A DNA stretch of 64,000 nt from positions 434,001 to 498,000 of the forward strand of contig CP006667.1 in NCBI GenBank assembly GCA_000471925.1, given 5' to 3'. Every line of letters begins with the position of its first letter. Position 1 is the first letter of the stretch. A program made the position numbers and the translations under genes. Below are positions 18,290 through 26,839 of the stretch, piece by piece. Origin of the DNA: Ralstonia pickettii DTP0602 (GTDB lineage: Bacteria > Pseudomonadota > Gammaproteobacteria > Burkholderiales > Burkholderiaceae). Below the pieces are notes generated by a model that saw nothing but the letters and a program-made list of their open reading frames with translations, ran no database searches and was not told where the DNA came from.

Positions 18290-18422
18290 ACGACGCCGCA
18301 GTGTGCGTTTGCTGCCATGCGACAACGGTTCCGCTGCGATGCGGCTGAAACCGGGTGCTGCGCAAGCGGTGACGGACATGCTGCATTGCAGTCCGTTTAG
18401 AAACACCGGTCTAATTAAAAGC

Positions 18423-18451
18423 TTGATGGTCGACTGCTGCGCCAGAATAAT
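18423..18451 (+). promoter_or_regulatory. Sigma-70-like promoter of the beta-oxidation cluster
   Basis: TTGATG at 18423-18428 and AATAAT at 18446-18451 with an ideal 17-base spacer. It points to the TetR-family gene at 18594 and the fatty-acid genes after it. The operator-like palindrome begins three bases downstream. Confidence 0.6.
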
Positions 18452-18453
18452 CT

Positions 18454-18465
18454 GAACGACCGTTC
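18454..18465. promoter_or_regulatory. Operator-like palindrome GAACGACCGTTC
   Basis: Half-sites GAACG and CGTTC separated by AC, placed over the predicted transcription start of the promoter just upstream. Short palindromes of this kind are common TetR-family operators, so autoregulation by the adjacent TetR protein is likely. I saw no second copy upstream of the other genes in the cluster. Confidence 0.5.
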
Positions 18466-18593
18466 TTTTTTGGCTTAGACTGCGTGCATTCGCGGTATGC
18501 ACCGGCAAATCCGCCGGTCGGCCGCAAGCAAGAAATGCAACGTCAGGGTCATACGCGATGCCGCAGCAGGGCACCGCAGAACGGAGAAAAAAC

Positions 18594-19235
18594 ATGCGAC
18601 ACCAGTCAGCCCGTCTCGAATCCGCCGCCGCTTCCCCCGCGCCCATGCGCAAGGGTGAGATGACGCGCGTGGCGATTTTGGATGCCGCACTGGAACTGTC
18701 GTCCCGCGACGGGCTCGAGGGTCTGACCATCGGCCTGCTCGCGGAACGCATGCAGATGAGCAAGAGCGGTGTCTTCGCGCACTTCGGTTCGCGCGAAGAC
18801 CTGCAGGTGGAGGTGGTGCGGGAGTATCACCGCCGGTTCGAGCAGGAGGTCTTCTACCCTTCCTTGCAGGAACCGCGCGGACTGCCCCGGCTGTGGTCGA
18901 TGGTGCGGCGCTGGATGGAGAAGCGCATCCAGGAAGTGACGACGGGATGCATCTACATCAGCGGCGCCGTGGAGTACGACGACCGCGCCGGCAGCCTGGT
19001 GCGTGACGAACTGGTCAAGAGCGTCACCATCTGGCGGGCAGCGATCACACGCGCCATCAACCAGGCCAAGGAAGAGGGGCACCTGCGCGCGGACTGCGAT
19101 CCGCGCCTGATGCTGTTCGAGATGTACAGCCTTGAACTAGGCTTGCATCATGACGCCCGTTTCCTGCGCCTGCCTGACAGTGCCGAGCTTGCCATGGTCG
19201 CGCTCAACAAACTGATTCAGTCTTACCGTACCTGA
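18594..19235 (+). CDS. TetR/AcrR family transcriptional regulator
   Basis: A 213-residue regulator. Start at ATG 18594, seven bases after GGAG. The TetR helix-turn-helix is at about residues 23-70: TRVAILDAALELSSRDGLEG, LTIGLLAERMQMSKSGVF and AHFGSREDLQ. The C-terminal ligand domain (YsiA/TetR_C-like) reads ETGCIYISGAVEYDD-like around 115-130. It lies 73 bases before an acyl-CoA dehydrogenase gene and heads the beta-oxidation cluster, so an acyl-CoA or fatty-acid-responsive repressor (as FadR of Bacillus or PsrA of Pseudomonas) is the natural guess. Confidence 0.92.
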   Translation: MRHQSARLESAAASPAPMRKGEMTRVAILDAALELSSRDGLEGLTIGLLAERMQMSKSGVFAHFGSREDLQVEVVREYHRRFEQEVFYPSLQEPRGLPRLWSMVRRWMEKRIQEVTTGCIYISGAVEYDDRAGSLVRDELVKSVTIWRAAITRAINQAKEEGHLRADCDPRLMLFEMYSLELGLHHDARFLRLPDSAELAMVALNKLIQSYRT

Positions 19236-19308
19236 GGTCGCCGGTCGGGCCGTCGCGCGCAAGCGGGGCGGGCGGGTGGCGGCATCGCACAACTCCAAGG
19301 AGTCTCAG

Positions 19309-21096
19309 ATGGGCCAGTACACCGCACCGTTGCGCGACATGCAGTTCGTGCTCCATGAACTGCTCGGCGCCGAAGCCGAACTCAAGGCGATGCCGCCGCA
19401 CGCGGACATCGACGCGGACACCATCAACCAGGTCATCGAGGAAGCCGGCAAGTTCTGCTCGGACGTCGTGTTCCCGCTCAACCAGGTGGGCGACCTTGAG
19501 GGCTGCACCTACGCCGGCGACGGCGTGGTCAAGGCCCCCACCGGCTTCAAGGAAGCCTATCAGCAGTACGTCGAGGCCGGCTGGCCTGCGCTGGCGTGCG
19601 ACCCGGCCTTCGGCGGCCAGGGCCTGCCGATCGTGGTCAACAACGTGGTGTACGAGATGTTCAACTCGGCCAACCAGGCGTGGACCATGTACCCGGGCCT
19701 GTCGCACGGCGCGTATGAGGCGCTGCATGCGCACGGCACGCCCGAGCTGCAGCAGGCCTACCTGCCCAAGCTGGTGTCCGGCGTCTGGACCGGCACCATG
19801 TGCCTGACCGAGCCGCACTGCGGCACCGACCTGGGCATCCTGCGCACCAAGGCCGAGCCGCAGGCCGACGGCTCCTACCTGCTGACCGGCACCAAGATCT
19901 TCATCTCCGCGGGCGAGCACGACCTGGCCGAGAACATCATCCACCTGGTGCTGGCCCGCCTGCCGGACGCGCCGGGCGGCACCAAGGGCATCTCGCTGTT
20001 CGTCGTGCCCAAGTTCATTCCCGATGCCAGCGGCAACCCGGGCGAGCGCAACGGCATCAAGTGCGGCTCGATCGAGCACAAGATGGGCATCCACGGCAAC
20101 GCCACCTGCGTGATGAACCTGGACGGCGCACGCGGCTGGCTGGTGGGCGAGCCTAACAAGGGCCTGAACGCCATGTTCGTGATGATGAACGCCGCCCGCC
20201 TGGGCGTGGGCGCGCAGGGCCTGGGCCTGACCGAGGTGGCGTACCAGAACTCGGTCACCTACGCCAAGGACCGCCTGCAGATGCGCGCGCTGACCGGCCC
20301 GAAGGCGCCGGAGAAGGCCGCCGACCCGATCATCGTGCACCCCGACGTGCGCCGCATGCTGCTGACGCAGAAGGCCTATGCCGAGGGCGGCCGCGCCTTC
20401 AGCTACTGGACCGCGCTGCAGATCGACCGCGAGCTGTCGCACCCGGACGAAGCCGTGCGCAAGCAGGCCGGCGACCTGGTCGCGCTGCTGACGCCGGTGA
20501 TCAAGGCCTTCCTGACCGACAATGCCTTCACCTCGACCAATGAGGGCATGCAGGTGTTTGGTGGCCACGGCTACATCTCCGAATGGGGCATGGAGCAGTA
20601 CGTGCGCGACGCCCGCATCAACATGATCTACGAAGGCACCAACACCATCCAGGCGCTGGACCTGCTGGGCCGCAAGATCCTGGGCGACATGGGCGCCAGG
20701 ATGAAGGCCTTCGGCAAGATCGTGCAGGAGTTCGTGGAAGAAGAGGGCACCAACGAAGCCATGCAGGAGTTCGTCAACCCGCTGGCCGACCTGGGCGACA
20801 AGGTGCAGAAGCTCACCATGGAAATCGGCATGAAGGCGATGGGCAATGCCGACGAAGTGGGCGCCGCCGCGGTGCCGTACCTGCGCGTGGTGGGCCACCT
20901 GGTGTTCTCGTACTTCTGGGCCCGCATGGCCAAGATCGCGCTGGAGAAGGAAGGCAGCGGCGACAAGTTCTACACCGCCAAGCTGGCCACGGCGCGCTTC
21001 TATTTTGCCAAGCTGCTGCCGGAAACGGCCGCCGAGATCCGCAAGGCGCGCGCCGGCTCGGCCACGTTGATGGCGCTGGACGCAGACCTGTTCTGA
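19309..21096 (+). CDS. Acyl-CoA dehydrogenase (about 600-residue type with extra C-terminal domain)
   Basis: A 595-residue FAD enzyme catalysing the first step of beta-oxidation. Start at ATG 19309 after AAGGAG. Family blocks in order: N-terminal helical domain (about 40-155), CLTEPHCGTDLGI and FISAGEHD of the middle domain (about 165-280), then the helical C-terminal domain with the catalytic-Glu motif IYEGTNTIQALDLLGR near 440-455, and the additional acyl-CoA dehydrogenase C-terminal extension (about 465-590). This long form is common in beta-proteobacterial fatty-acid operons. A very stable hairpin follows before the next gene. Confidence 0.95.
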   Translation: MGQYTAPLRDMQFVLHELLGAEAELKAMPPHADIDADTINQVIEEAGKFCSDVVFPLNQVGDLEGCTYAGDGVVKAPTGFKEAYQQYVEAGWPALACDPAFGGQGLPIVVNNVVYEMFNSANQAWTMYPGLSHGAYEALHAHGTPELQQAYLPKLVSGVWTGTMCLTEPHCGTDLGILRTKAEPQADGSYLLTGTKIFISAGEHDLAENIIHLVLARLPDAPGGTKGISLFVVPKFIPDASGNPGERNGIKCGSIEHKMGIHGNATCVMNLDGARGWLVGEPNKGLNAMFVMMNAARLGVGAQGLGLTEVAYQNSVTYAKDRLQMRALTGPKAPEKAADPIIVHPDVRRMLLTQKAYAEGGRAFSYWTALQIDRELSHPDEAVRKQAGDLVALLTPVIKAFLTDNAFTSTNEGMQVFGGHGYISEWGMEQYVRDARINMIYEGTNTIQALDLLGRKILGDMGARMKAFGKIVQEFVEEEGTNEAMQEFVNPLADLGDKVQKLTMEIGMKAMGNADEVGAAAVPYLRVVGHLVFSYFWARMAKIALEKEGSGDKFYTAKLATARFYFAKLLPETAAEIRKARAGSATLMALDADLF

Positions 21097-21125
21097 TCTG
21101 ACCTGCATGGCCGACCCCTTCTGAG

Positions 21126-21162
21126 GGTTGCTCCCCTCTCCCAAAGGGAGAGGGGAGCAACC
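21126..21162. repeat. Dispersed palindromic hairpin repeat, copy 1 (17-bp perfect stem)
   Basis: A 17-bp perfect stem (21126-21142 with 21146-21162) and AAA loop, core CTCCCCTCTCCC / GGGAGAGGGGAG, between the acyl-CoA dehydrogenase and fadN-type genes. There is no T-run, so it is more likely a REP-like or mRNA-stabilising element than a terminator. Related copies lie at 26771 and 51948. Confidence 0.75.
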
Positions 21163-21220
21163 ACCCAGCAATGGAAAAGCCCACACTCTCATCTCAACGC
21201 TCACTAATCTAGGAGCGCGC

Positions 21221-23644
21221 ATGTCCAATTTCATCGTCAAGAAAGTCGCCGTGCTGGGTGCCGGCGTCATGGGGGCGCAGATCGCCGCCCACCTGATCAA
21301 CGCGCGCGTGCCCGTGGTGCTGTTCGACCTGCCCGCCAAGGAAGGCCCGAAAAACGGCATCGCGCTGCGCGCCATCGAGAACCTGAAGAAGCTTTCGCCC
21401 GCGCCGCTGGGCATCAAGGACGAGGCCGGCCTGATCCAGGCGGCCAACTACGAAGACGACATCGCCCTGCTGAAGGAGTGCGACCTGGTGATCGAGGCGA
21501 TCGCCGAGCGCATGGACTGGAAGCACGACCTGTACAAGAAGGTGGCGCCGCACCTGGCCACGCACGCGATTTTTGCGACCAACACCTCGGGCCTGTCGAT
21601 CACGTCGTTGTCCGATGGGTTTGATGCGGACCTGAAGTCGCGCTTCTGCGGCGTGCACTTCTTCAACCCGCCGCGCTACATGCACCTGGTCGAACTGATT
21701 CCGACCGCGACCACGCAGCCGGAGATCCTCGACCAGCTGGAAGCCTTCCTGACCACCACGCTCGGCAAGGGTGTGGTGCGTGCCAAGGACACGCCAAACT
21801 TCATCGCCAACCGCGTCGGCATCTTCTCGATCCTGGCCGTGTTTGCCGAGGCTGACAAGTTCGGCATCCCGTTCGACGTGGTCGACGACCTGACCGGCTC
21901 CAAGCTGGGGCGCGCCAAGTCCGCCACTTTCCGCACCGCGGACGTGGTCGGCCTGGATACCATGGCGCACGTGATCAAGACCATGCAGGACAACCTGCAC
22001 GACGACCCGTTCGCGCCGGTGTACAAGACCCCGGCCGTGCTCAAGGGCCTGGTCGATGCGGGCGCGCTGGGCCAGAAGACCGGCGCCGGCTTCTACAAGA
22101 AGGAAGGCAAGGCGATCAAGGTGCTCGACGCCAAGACCGGCCAGTACGTCGAGTCCGGCAAGAAGGCCGACGAGATCGTCGTGCGCATGCTGAAGAAGGA
22201 ACCGGCCGAGCGCATCAGGCTGCTGCGTGAATCGACCAACCCGCAGGCACAGTTCCTGTGGTCGGTGTTCCGCGACGTGTTCCACTACATTGCCGTGTAT
22301 CTGGAGCAGATCGCCGGTTCCGCCGCCGATATCGACCTGGCGATCCGCTGGGGCTTCGGCTGGAACTCGGGTCCGTTCGAGGACTGGCAAGCGGCCGGCT
22401 GGAAGCAGGTGGCCGAGTGGGTGAAGGAAGATGTGGAAGCCGGCAAGGCACTGTCCGCCGCGCCGCTGCCCGCATGGGTATTCGAAGGTCCCGTGGCCGA
22501 GAACGAGGGCGTGCATGCCGCCGCCGGCTCGTGGTCGCCGGCCACGCAGTCGTTCGTCGCGCGCAGCACGCTGCCGGTGTATCAGCGCCAGGCGTTCCGT
22601 GCCTCGCTCAAGGGCACGGCCGAGATGGATCCGCGCAAGGCCGGCCGCACCATCGAAGAGAACGACGCCGTGCGCATCTGGGTCAGCGAAGGCCAGGACG
22701 ACGTGCTGGTGGTCTCGTTCAAAAGCAAGATGAACACCATCGGGCCGGACGTGATCGACGGCCTGACGCGCGCCATCGACCTCGCCGAGGCGGCCTACAA
22801 GGGCGTGGTGGTGTGGCAGCCGACCTCGCTGCAGCTCGGCGCGCCGGGCGGCCCGTTCTCCGCGGGTGCCAACCTGGAAGCGGCGATGCCCGCCTTCATG
22901 ATGGGCGGTGCCAAGGGCATCGAACCGTTCGTCAAGAAGTTCCAGGACGGCATGATGCGCGTCAAGTACGCCTCGGTGCCGGTGGTGTCGGCGGCGTCCG
23001 GTATCGCGCTGGGTGGCGGCTGCGAGTTGATGCTGCACTCGGCTGCACGCGTGGCGGCGCTGGAAACGTACGTGGGCCTCGTCGAAGTTGGCGTAGGCCT
23101 GGTCCCGGCTGGCGGCGGCCTGAAGGAAGCCGCGCTGGCAGCCGCTCGTGCCGCACAGGCAGCGGGCAGCACCAACTACCTGCAGTTCCTGACCAGCCGC
23201 TTCCAGAGCGCGGCGATGGCCAAGGTCTCGGCCTCGGCGCTGGAAGCGCGCCAGATGGGCTACCTGCAGCCGTCCGACAAGATCACCTTCAATGTGCACG
23301 AACTGCTCTATGTGGCGCAGAACGAAGTGCGTGCGCTGGCCAACGCCGGCTACCGCGCGCCGCTGCCGACGTTGATCCCGGTGGCCGGCCGCTCCGGCGT
23401 CGCCACGATCAAGGCGTCGCTGGTCAATATGCGCGACGGCGGCTTTATCTCCGCCCACGACTTCCTGATCGCTACCCGCATCGCCGAAGTGGTCTGCGGC
23501 GGCGACGTCGAGGCAGGCTCGCTGGTGAGCGAGGAATGGCTGCTGGCGCTGGAGCGCAAGGCCTTCATCGACCTGCTCGGCACCGCCAAGACGCAGGAGC
23601 GCATCATGGGCATGCTGCAGACCGGCAAGCCGGTGCGCAACTAA
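21221..23644 (+). CDS. 3-hydroxyacyl-CoA dehydrogenase / enoyl-CoA hydratase, FadN type
   Basis: An 807-residue bifunctional beta-oxidation enzyme. The dehydrogenase comes first: NAD-binding VAVLGAGVMGAQIAAH (about 8-23), then catalytic-region HFFNPPRYMHLVELIP near 147 and the two C-terminal dehydrogenase domains to about 480. The hydratase/isomerase domain is C-terminal (about 490-720: GPFSAGANL oxyanion loop, ASGIALGGGCELMLH). This is the reverse of the E. coli FadB order and matches Bacillus FadN and similar proteins. Start at ATG 21221, ten bases after TAGGAG. The thiolase gene follows by 24 bases and should supply the partner. Confidence 0.94.
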   Translation: MSNFIVKKVAVLGAGVMGAQIAAHLINARVPVVLFDLPAKEGPKNGIALRAIENLKKLSPAPLGIKDEAGLIQAANYEDDIALLKECDLVIEAIAERMDWKHDLYKKVAPHLATHAIFATNTSGLSITSLSDGFDADLKSRFCGVHFFNPPRYMHLVELIPTATTQPEILDQLEAFLTTTLGKGVVRAKDTPNFIANRVGIFSILAVFAEADKFGIPFDVVDDLTGSKLGRAKSATFRTADVVGLDTMAHVIKTMQDNLHDDPFAPVYKTPAVLKGLVDAGALGQKTGAGFYKKEGKAIKVLDAKTGQYVESGKKADEIVVRMLKKEPAERIRLLRESTNPQAQFLWSVFRDVFHYIAVYLEQIAGSAADIDLAIRWGFGWNSGPFEDWQAAGWKQVAEWVKEDVEAGKALSAAPLPAWVFEGPVAENEGVHAAAGSWSPATQSFVARSTLPVYQRQAFRASLKGTAEMDPRKAGRTIEENDAVRIWVSEGQDDVLVVSFKSKMNTIGPDVIDGLTRAIDLAEAAYKGVVVWQPTSLQLGAPGGPFSAGANLEAAMPAFMMGGAKGIEPFVKKFQDGMMRVKYASVPVVSAASGIALGGGCELMLHSAARVAALETYVGLVEVGVGLVPAGGGLKEAALAAARAAQAAGSTNYLQFLTSRFQSAAMAKVSASALEARQMGYLQPSDKITFNVHELLYVAQNEVRALANAGYRAPLPTLIPVAGRSGVATIKASLVNMRDGGFISAHDFLIATRIAEVVCGGDVEAGSLVSEEWLLALERKAFIDLLGTAKTQERIMGMLQTGKPVRN

Positions 23645-23668
23645 TCAGGCAAGCGAGGAACCGACATC

Positions 23669-24865
23669 ATGAAACAACTGCAAGACGCATACATCGTTGC
23701 GGCCACCCGCTCGCCGATCGGCAAGGCCCCCAAGGGCGCGTTCAGGAACACGCGCCCGGACGACCTGCTGGCCACCATCCTGAAAGCCGCCGTGGCGCAG
23801 GTGCCCGACCTGGACCCCAAGCTGATCGAAGACGCCATCGTCGGCTGCGCGATTCCTGAAGCGCAGCAGGGCCTGAACGTGGCCCGTATCGGAGCGTTGC
23901 TGTCCGGCCTGCCCAACACCGTGGGCGGCATCACCGTCAACCGTTTCTGCGCCTCGGGCGTGAGCGCGGTGGCGATGGCGGCCGACCGCATCCGCGTGGG
24001 CGAGTCCGATGTGATGATCGCCGCCGGCGTGGAATCGATGAGCATGGTGCCGATGATGGGCAACACGCCGTCGATGTCGCCAGAGATCTTCACCCGCGAC
24101 GAGAACGTGGGCATCGCCTACGGCATGGGCCTGACCGCCGAGAAAGTGGCGCAGCAATGGAAGGTCAGCCGCGAAGACCAGGACGCCTTCTCGCTGGCCT
24201 CGCACCAGAAGGCCATCGCCGCGCAGCAGGCGGGCGAGTTCAAGGACGAGATCACGCCGATCGAGATCGTCGAGCGCTTCCCCGACCTCGCCAGCGGCCA
24301 GGTCAGCGTGAAGACGCGCACCATCGCGCTGGACGAAGGCCCGCGCCCGGATACGTCGCTGGATGGCCTTGGCAAGCTGCGCCCGGTGTTTGCCAACAAG
24401 GGCAGCGTCACCGCCGGCAACAGCTCGCAGACCTCGGACGGCGCCGGCGCGCTGATCCTGGTTTCGGAAAAGATCCTCAAGCAGTTCAACCTGGTGCCGC
24501 TGGCGCGCTTTGTCTCGTTCGCGGTGCGCGGCGTGCCGCCGGAGATCATGGGTATTGGCCCCAAGGAAGCGATTCCGGCCGCGCTGAAGGCCGCGGGCCT
24601 GACCCAGGACCAGATCGACTGGATCGAGCTGAACGAGGCCTTTGCCGCGCAGTCGCTGGCGGTGATGCGCGACCTGGAGCTGGATCCGGCCAAGGTGAAC
24701 CGCATGGGCGGCGCGATTGCGCTGGGCCACCCGCTGGGTGCGACCGGTGCGATCCGTTCGGCTACGGTGGTGCATGCGCTGCGCCGCCATAACCTGAAGT
24801 ACGGCATGGTGACAATGTGCGTCGGCACGGGCATGGGCGCGGCAGGGATCTTCGAGCGCGTTTAA
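23669..24865 (+). CDS. Acetyl-CoA C-acyltransferase (thiolase)
   Basis: A 398-residue thiolase for the last step of beta-oxidation. The nucleophile is C94 in NRFCASGVSAVAMAADR; the other catalytic blocks are GHPLGATGA (about 350) and the second cysteine in CVGTGMGAAGIFE near the C-terminus. NEAFAAQSLAV is also in place. It is 24 bases downstream of the FadN-type gene with a GCGAGGAA ribosome site, so the two are translated from one mRNA. The pairing suggests a FadA/FadI-like role with medium or long chains. Confidence 0.95.
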   Translation: MKQLQDAYIVAATRSPIGKAPKGAFRNTRPDDLLATILKAAVAQVPDLDPKLIEDAIVGCAIPEAQQGLNVARIGALLSGLPNTVGGITVNRFCASGVSAVAMAADRIRVGESDVMIAAGVESMSMVPMMGNTPSMSPEIFTRDENVGIAYGMGLTAEKVAQQWKVSREDQDAFSLASHQKAIAAQQAGEFKDEITPIEIVERFPDLASGQVSVKTRTIALDEGPRPDTSLDGLGKLRPVFANKGSVTAGNSSQTSDGAGALILVSEKILKQFNLVPLARFVSFAVRGVPPEIMGIGPKEAIPAALKAAGLTQDQIDWIELNEAFAAQSLAVMRDLELDPAKVNRMGGAIALGHPLGATGAIRSATVVHALRRHNLKYGMVTMCVGTGMGAAGIFERV

Positions 24866-24873
24866 ACGCGCCA

Positions 24874-24899
24874 GCGGGACGGCCGGGGGGCCGTTCCGC
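24874..24899 (+). terminator. GC-rich hairpin after the thiolase gene
   Basis: Stem GCGGGACGGCC / GGCCGTTCCGC with a GGGG loop, nine bases after the thiolase stop. It lacks a T-run, so termination would be partial at best. Confidence 0.45.
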
Positions 24900-24974
24900 C
24901 CTTCTGTCAGGTGAGGAAAGCAGGACCGGGGCTGCCGCCCGCGACGCGGGTCACCAGGTAGGGGAGACAACAAT

Positions 24975-25931
24975 ATGCAGGAGACAGCTATCCTGGCCGA
25001 TGCCGCGTGCGATCTGCCGTGCGACGTCATGGCCGAGCTGAAGGTCCACACCATTCCATTCCGCATCCGCGCCGGCGAGCATTTCGTCGCCGACACGCGC
25101 GATGAGGCGGCGCTGCCAACGCTCTACGAGCAATACCTGGTCGGCCGCCAGGACCACTACGCCGAATCGATCCCGCTGCTCGAGCGCGAGCTGGAAGAAC
25201 ACCTGCTGCGCAACGTGGTGGCCCACTGCGACCGCGCCATCCTGTTCACCATCGCCAGCGCGCGCAGCAAGCTGTATGCGCATGCGACCGGAGCGGTGAT
25301 CGGCACTGTTGCGCGCAGCGTGCGCCTGCGCAAGGAAGCAGGGCGTTCAGGCCTATTCGACCTGACCGTGATCGATACCGGCGCGATTGGCCCGGGCCAG
25401 GCATTGATCGTACGCGAAGCCGCGCGCATGGCCGCCGCCGGCGCCAGCCCGCAGGCGGTGCAGGAAGCGGTTGAAACGCGCCTGCGCGATGCGGTGCACA
25501 TGTTCCTGGTGCCCGACGAACTGCTCTGCATGTACACGCGCGCGCGCCAGAAGGGCGAAGGCAGCATTACCTGGGGCCGCTACGTGATGGGCAGCGCCTT
25601 CAATATCCGCCCGGTGGTGCGCATGCACCGCGGGCATACCGAGGCGATCGCCAAGGCGCGCGGCTCGGAGGAGGGGGCGCGCCGCGTGTTGCAGCATGCC
25701 GAGCAGTGCCTCCGCGGCGGCGACTTGCTGGTGCCGGCGATCTCGGTCTGCTACGCCGGGCCGCTGGACGCGGTGCGCGCGATGCCGGCCTACCAGTCGC
25801 TGGAACGCACCGCGCGCAGCGGAGGCGTGGAACTGATGCTGGCGCCAATGAGCCTGACGGTGGCGCTCAACGTCGGTGCGCGCGCGTTCGCGCTGAGCTA
25901 TCTTTCCGAGTCGCCGCCGCCTTTCGAATAA
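24975..25931 (+). CDS. DegV family protein, divergent
   Basis: A 318-residue protein of DegV length and layout, set between thiolase and enoyl-CoA hydratase genes. DegV/FakB proteins bind fatty acids. The opening ILADAACDLP aligns with the family IVTDSTADLP, but the Ser/Thr of the motif is Ala/Cys. The usual TSQPS stretch is replaced by YAESIP (about residues 60-65), and the SSGLSGTYQ stretch by IASARSKLY. The C-terminal HAG motif reads CYAGPLDAV. So it probably keeps the fold but not the canonical acyl-phosphate site. Start at ATG 24975 after AGGGGAGA. No FakA-type kinase gene is nearby. Confidence 0.78.
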   Translation: MQETAILADAACDLPCDVMAELKVHTIPFRIRAGEHFVADTRDEAALPTLYEQYLVGRQDHYAESIPLLERELEEHLLRNVVAHCDRAILFTIASARSKLYAHATGAVIGTVARSVRLRKEAGRSGLFDLTVIDTGAIGPGQALIVREAARMAAAGASPQAVQEAVETRLRDAVHMFLVPDELLCMYTRARQKGEGSITWGRYVMGSAFNIRPVVRMHRGHTEAIAKARGSEEGARRVLQHAEQCLRGGDLLVPAISVCYAGPLDAVRAMPAYQSLERTARSGGVELMLAPMSLTVALNVGARAFALSYLSESPPPFE

Positions 25932-25964
25932 CCCTCCAGCAATGCATCCACAGACGAGGTAACC

Positions 25965-26741
25965 ATGAGCATCCTTACCAGCATCGAGCAGGGCATCCTG
26001 ACGATCGAGTTCGACCGCATCGACAAGAAGAACGCCATTACCGCGGCCATGTACCAGGCCATGGCCGACGCGTTGCGCGCGGCCGAGACCGACCGCAACG
26101 TGCGCGCCATCCTGCTGAGCGGCAAGCCGGAGGTTTTCACCGCAGGCAACGACCTGGAAGACTTCATGCAGCGCCCGCCCACCACCGGCGCGGGCGCGGA
26201 ATCGGCACCGGTATTCCAGTTCCTGTACCAGATCAGCCATGCCACCAAGCCCATCGTCGCGGCGGTAAGCGGTGCTGCGGTGGGCGTGGGCACCACCATG
26301 CTGCTGCATTGCGACCTGGTCTATGCGTCCGACACCGCCAAGCTGTCGCTGCCGTTCGTACAGCTCGGACTGTGCCCCGAGGCCGCGTCGAGCCTGCTGC
26401 TGCCGCGTCTGGTCGGCTACCAGCGTGCTGCCGAGAAGCTGCTGCTGGGCGAAGCGTTCAGCGCGCAGGAAGCACTGGAGATCGGGCTGGTCACGCGCGT
26501 GCTGCCGGTCGTCGAACTGCACGACTTTGCACGACAACAGGCGCGCAAGCTGGCGGCACTGCCGGCGTCTTCGCTTCGCGAGACGAAGCGGCTGATGAAG
26601 GCGGGCGATGTGGCCGAAGTGGAAAAGCAGATGGCCGATGAAGGCGCGGTGTTCCGGCGCATGCTGGTGGCGCCGGAAGCGAAAGAGGCGTTTGCGGCGT
26701 TCTTTGAGAAGCGGAGGCCGGATTTTACGAAGTTTGAGTAA
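25965..26741 (+). CDS. Enoyl-CoA hydratase/isomerase family protein
   Basis: A 258-residue crotonase-fold enzyme. The oxyanion-hole segments are PEVFTAGNDLEDF (about 56-68) and AAVSGAAVGVGTTMLLHCDL (about 98-118), and the LPFVQLGLCPEAASSLLLPR stretch is typical. The position that is a catalytic Glu in true hydratases falls in this LGLCPE block. The C-terminal FFEKRRPDF is common in this subgroup. It lies 33 bases after the DegV gene and ends the beta-oxidation run. It may process particular (for example unsaturated or branched) acyl-CoAs. Confidence 0.93.
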   Translation: MSILTSIEQGILTIEFDRIDKKNAITAAMYQAMADALRAAETDRNVRAILLSGKPEVFTAGNDLEDFMQRPPTTGAGAESAPVFQFLYQISHATKPIVAAVSGAAVGVGTTMLLHCDLVYASDTAKLSLPFVQLGLCPEAASSLLLPRLVGYQRAAEKLLLGEAFSAQEALEIGLVTRVLPVVELHDFARQQARKLAALPASSLRETKRLMKAGDVAEVEKQMADEGAVFRRMLVAPEAKEAFAAFFEKRRPDFTKFE

Positions 26742-26770
26742 GGCGCCCTGCGTCCATCCAATCTCGCTTG

Positions 26771-26805
26771 TTTTCTTCCCTCCCGCTTGCGGGAGGGAGG
26801 AGAAA
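26771..26805. repeat. Dispersed palindromic hairpin repeat, copy 2
   Basis: TTTTCTTCCCTCCCGC / GCGGGAGGGAGGAGAAAA around a TT centre, with two bulges, between the convergent hydratase and thioesterase genes. The flanking A and T tracts could let it end transcription from either side. Same core (CTCCCGC-TT-GCGGGAG) as the copy at 51948. Confidence 0.7.
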
Positions 26806-26839
26806 ACCGCTGGTGGTTTCAGGCTTGCCAGCCGCTTCC

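Larger units (their letters stand above)
18290..18593. other. 304-base intergenic region before the TetR gene
   Basis: Less G+C-rich than its surroundings. It holds an inverted repeat TTAGA-N8-TCTAA (18397-18414), a promoter (18423-18451) and an operator-like palindrome (18454-18465), listed separately. No open frame in it looks coding. Confidence 0.7.

Noticed and set aside
18397..18414. TTAGA-N8-TCTAA inverted repeat as a second operator
   Set aside because: The arms are only five bases and AT-rich, so chance is likely. Kept only as a note in the intergenic entry.
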